Assembly: GCA_005885515.1 (NCBI GenBank)
Contig: VAWK01000048.1
Span: forward strand, 1-38,388
Source: Actinomycetota bacterium
Lineage (GTDB): Bacteria; Actinomycetota; Thermoleophilia; Solirubrobacterales; Solirubrobacteraceae
DNA: 38,388 bases
Direction: 5' to 3'
Position numbers and translations under genes: made by a program. Shown here one piece after another: positions 36,725 through 38,388 of the stretch. Under the pieces are notes generated by a model. The model searched no databases. It had not been told where the DNA came from and saw only the letters and a list, made by a program, of their open reading frames with translations. Numbering within the stretch: position 1 is the first letter of the stretch; each line of letters begins with the position of its first letter.

Positions 36725-37981
36725 ATGACGTGTCATCTCCGGCGCGCTCGAGCCAACAGCCTGGTCCGCCGCTACCGAGACATGCCGCCGGAGCAGCGGC
36801 GCCACGCCGTTGAGGCGGCGAGTCGGCGCATCCTTGAGCGCAACTGGGTCGCGACGCCAGGATTCACGGTGCCCAACCGAAGGAAGTATCCGTGGCAGTG
36901 GCTTTGGGACTCCTGTTTTCACGCCGTCGCCTGGAGTCGCCTTGGCGACCCTCGGGGCGTCAGGGAGCTGGAGAGCGTCTTCTCACTGCAGCTTCCCAGC
37001 GGCTTTGTTCCACACATGGGCTACTGGGCCAAACCCAAGGCGTCACTCGCGTTGTGGCATGTTCGCGGTCGGTCAGACATCACGCAGCCACCGATGTATG
37101 GCCACGCATTGCGCGTGTTGGCCGAACGTGGATTTGATGTCGAGCATCTACGTGACGCCGCCACGGCAGGGCTCGACTACCTCTTCGAACATCGTCGGGA
37201 TCCTGGCTCGGGCCTTATCCGCGTGGTCCACCCGTGGGAGACGGGCTGCGATGACAGTCCGCGCTGGGATGGATGGCACGCCGAGCCATTCAAGGAGCGG
37301 CGCTGGAACGCCAAGAAGAGAGAGCTGGTCCGATCGATTCGCATTCGGGATGGCGCCGCGTGTGGAAATCCCGGTTTCGATGTCGGCTCGGCGGGGTTCA
37401 GCGCTCTGGTCGCGTTCAACGCTTGCGAGCTCGCCGCATTCACCCGTAACACGGATCTTCTGTCGAACGCGTCCAAAGTGGTCGAGGCGATCGACGCCCA
37501 CTGGGTGGACTCTCGACACACGTGGAGCGATGTCTGTCTCGCCGGTCCCCACAACACCTCTGCGGTCCGCACTCTCGATGGACTGTTCCCGGTGCTGGTC
37601 AGCGAGAACCCACGCTATGTCGATGTCGCATTTGCGGAGATCTTCGAGCCGCGTTCCTTCTGGCGCCCCTTCGGCCCCTCAGGGACGTCAGCAGACGAAC
37701 CCACCTATGACCCAGGCCGATACTGGCGAGGCGATGCATGGCCGCAGGAGATCTATCTCCTCATGGTTGCCGCGACGCGGTCTGGACGCCACGCGGAGGC
37801 TGTGAGGCTGGCAGAGAAGCTGCTCGAGGGCTGCGTGGGGTCTCGATATGCGGAGCGCTGGAATCCCGAGACGGGTGCGGGTCTTGGCGCGATTCCGCAG
37901 GGCTGGGCGGCGCTGGCGGCCGAGGCAACGCCCGGTTGGGACGGACGTGAGCCGCAGCCCGCAGGCCTGCAGGGTTCCTAG
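36725..37981 (+). CDS. Glucosylglycerate hydrolase-like protein (GH63, MGH1-type)
   Basis: A 418-aa cytoplasmic (alpha/alpha)6-barrel enzyme without signal peptide. Motifs of the GH63/MGH1-type clade are KYPWQWLWDSCFHAVAWSRLGD (54-75), LSRSDI-like QPPMYGHALRVL, HPWETGCDDSPRWD (about 168-181, holding the likely catalytic acid), the YWRGDAWP loop (about 332-340) and WNPETGAGLGAIPQGW near the C-terminus. Members hydrolyse glucosylglycerate or mannosylglycerate, compatible solutes, during recovery from nitrogen or salt stress. Third-position GC is visibly lower than in neighbours, and both flanks are gene remnants, which suggests acquisition by transfer. A start at 36665 is possible but lacks a promoter. 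Confidence 0.85.
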   Translation: MTCHLRRARANSLVRRYRDMPPEQRRHAVEAASRRILERNWVATPGFTVPNRRKYPWQWLWDSCFHAVAWSRLGDPRGVRELESVFSLQLPSGFVPHMGYWAKPKASLALWHVRGRSDITQPPMYGHALRVLAERGFDVEHLRDAATAGLDYLFEHRRDPGSGLIRVVHPWETGCDDSPRWDGWHAEPFKERRWNAKKRELVRSIRIRDGAACGNPGFDVGSAGFSALVAFNACELAAFTRNTDLLSNASKVVEAIDAHWVDSRHTWSDVCLAGPHNTSAVRTLDGLFPVLVSENPRYVDVAFAEIFEPRSFWRPFGPSGTSADEPTYDPGRYWRGDAWPQEIYLLMVAATRSGRHAEAVRLAEKLLEGCVGSRYAERWNPETGAGLGAIPQGWAALAAEATPGWDGREPQPAGLQGS

Positions 37982-38084
37982 GGGCGCTCAAGCGGCACCA
38001 CGCATCGACTGCAACTCGGGCGAGGGGCGAGCAGCTCGGGACTCGGCAACGCCCAGGGCTGGCAGGGGCCTCGAAACGCTCAGG

Positions 38085-38388
38085 TCACGTAGCTGGCTGG
38101 GCCGGCGTGAGCCCGTGGCGGCGCATCACCTCGATCAGGGCTGCGCGGTCGGGCGGGCCGGCGGCGGAGGCGGCGAGGACGTCCGCGACCTCGTGGAAGT
38201 AGGTGGGCCCGAACACGCCGGGGGTGGCGATCGCGAGGAACGTCGCGTCGGTGCCGCCGCGGTTCTCAAACCCGTGGATCGCTCCGCGCGCGACGCAAAC
38301 GGCCTCGCCGGGTCCGATCTCGACTGTCACCCCGTCGATCGTCCACGTCGTGGTGCCCTCCAGGCCATAGATCGTCTCCTCGAACCCA
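38085..38388 (-). CDS. Cupin-domain protein, C-terminal part (runs off the window)
   Basis: Reading from the right edge down gives FEETIYGLEGTTTWTIDG, then VTVEIGPGEAVCVARGAIHG, FENRGGTDATFLAIATPG and a helical tail VADVLAASAAGPPDRAALIEVMRRHGL. This is one cupin barrel with the ETxYxLEG and GxxHxFxN strands and a family-typical C-terminal helix; the HxH metal motif lies beyond the edge. Such single cupins are often small oxidoreductase- or epimerase-like enzymes. The frame is open to position 38388, so the start is outside. The region 37982-38084 before it shows no gene or clear terminator. Confidence 0.85.
   Translation of the reverse strand, partial: GFEETIYGLEGTTTWTIDGVTVEIGPGEAVCVARGAIHGFENRGGTDATFLAIATPGVFGPTYFHEVADVLAASAAGPPDRAALIEVMRRHGLTPAQPAT

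Noticed and set aside
1-38388. tRNA, rRNA, CRISPR arrays, insertion sequences or att sites
   Set aside because: No T-loop consensus, spaced direct repeats, terminal inverted repeats with transposase, or integrase genes were seen.

Overview
The window is very GC-rich (roughly 70 %), with strong G/C bias at third codon positions, dense and mostly short intergenic gaps, GTG/TTG starts and many promoters that abut start codons. The gene set (DUF1360, a zinc-less DksA/TraR-like protein, a DrrA/DrrB-like fusion, HxlR and NarL-type regulators, NrtS, a glucosylglycerate-hydrolase-like GH63 protein) fits a soil actinobacterium. Thermoleophilia/Solirubrobacterales is my best guess, as inference only. 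It reads as chromosome: I see no phage genes, transposases, tRNA, rRNA or CRISPR.

Layout. 1-2.5 kb: the start of a YciI/DGPF gene on the minus strand behind an ECF-type promoter, then a divergent MFS exporter/HxlR regulator pair with a legible operator over the exporter promoter. 2.5-5.3 kb: a minus-strand run of thiolase, SDR and a membrane-anchored unknown. 5.3-7.9 kb: a long structured leader and an MMPL transporter. 7.9-12 kb: a DksA-like protein without cysteines, divergent from a four-gene osmoprotectant ABC operon (ATPase, two permeases, lipoprotein). 12-16 kb: YceI, a DsbA C-terminal remnant, DUF1360, a fused ABC exporter, DUF488 and a Rho_N/LEM-like basic protein. 16-18 kb: a secreted protein, an SDR and a possible 55-aa ORF. 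18.1-21.9 kb: a minus-strand signalling cluster (orphan response regulator, 60-aa protein, histidine kinase, response regulator, TerC). 22-28.4 kb: a secreted propeller-like protein, an M28 peptidase, P450 plus NrtS, an aldo-keto reductase and a thioredoxin-TPR protein. 28.4-33.4 kb: a secreted protein behind a SigB/SigF-like promoter, a secreted GH3, a bicupin and an aldo-keto reductase. 33.4-36.1 kb: a divergent endonuclease V homologue coupled to an alpha/beta hydrolase, then a Ca2+/cation antiporter. 36.1-38.4 kb: a patchwork of gene remnants (secreted-protein tail, truncated flippase) beside a compositionally different GH63-type hydrolase, ending in a partial cupin.

The genes suggest a stress- and osmolyte-oriented neighbourhood: compatible-solute uptake, glucosylglycerate turnover, redox functions, ion transport and a two-component system next to TerC. 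The least expected items are the endonuclease V homologue lacking two catalytic Asp residues, the 18.1-21.9 kb signalling cluster, the series of -10-like hexamers 6-9 nt from start codons (probable leaderless mRNAs), and the decayed, partly foreign-looking segment at 36.1-38 kb. Starts were chosen from Shine-Dalgarno sites, stop/start overlaps, family alignment or -10 position, and are inferences unless stated.
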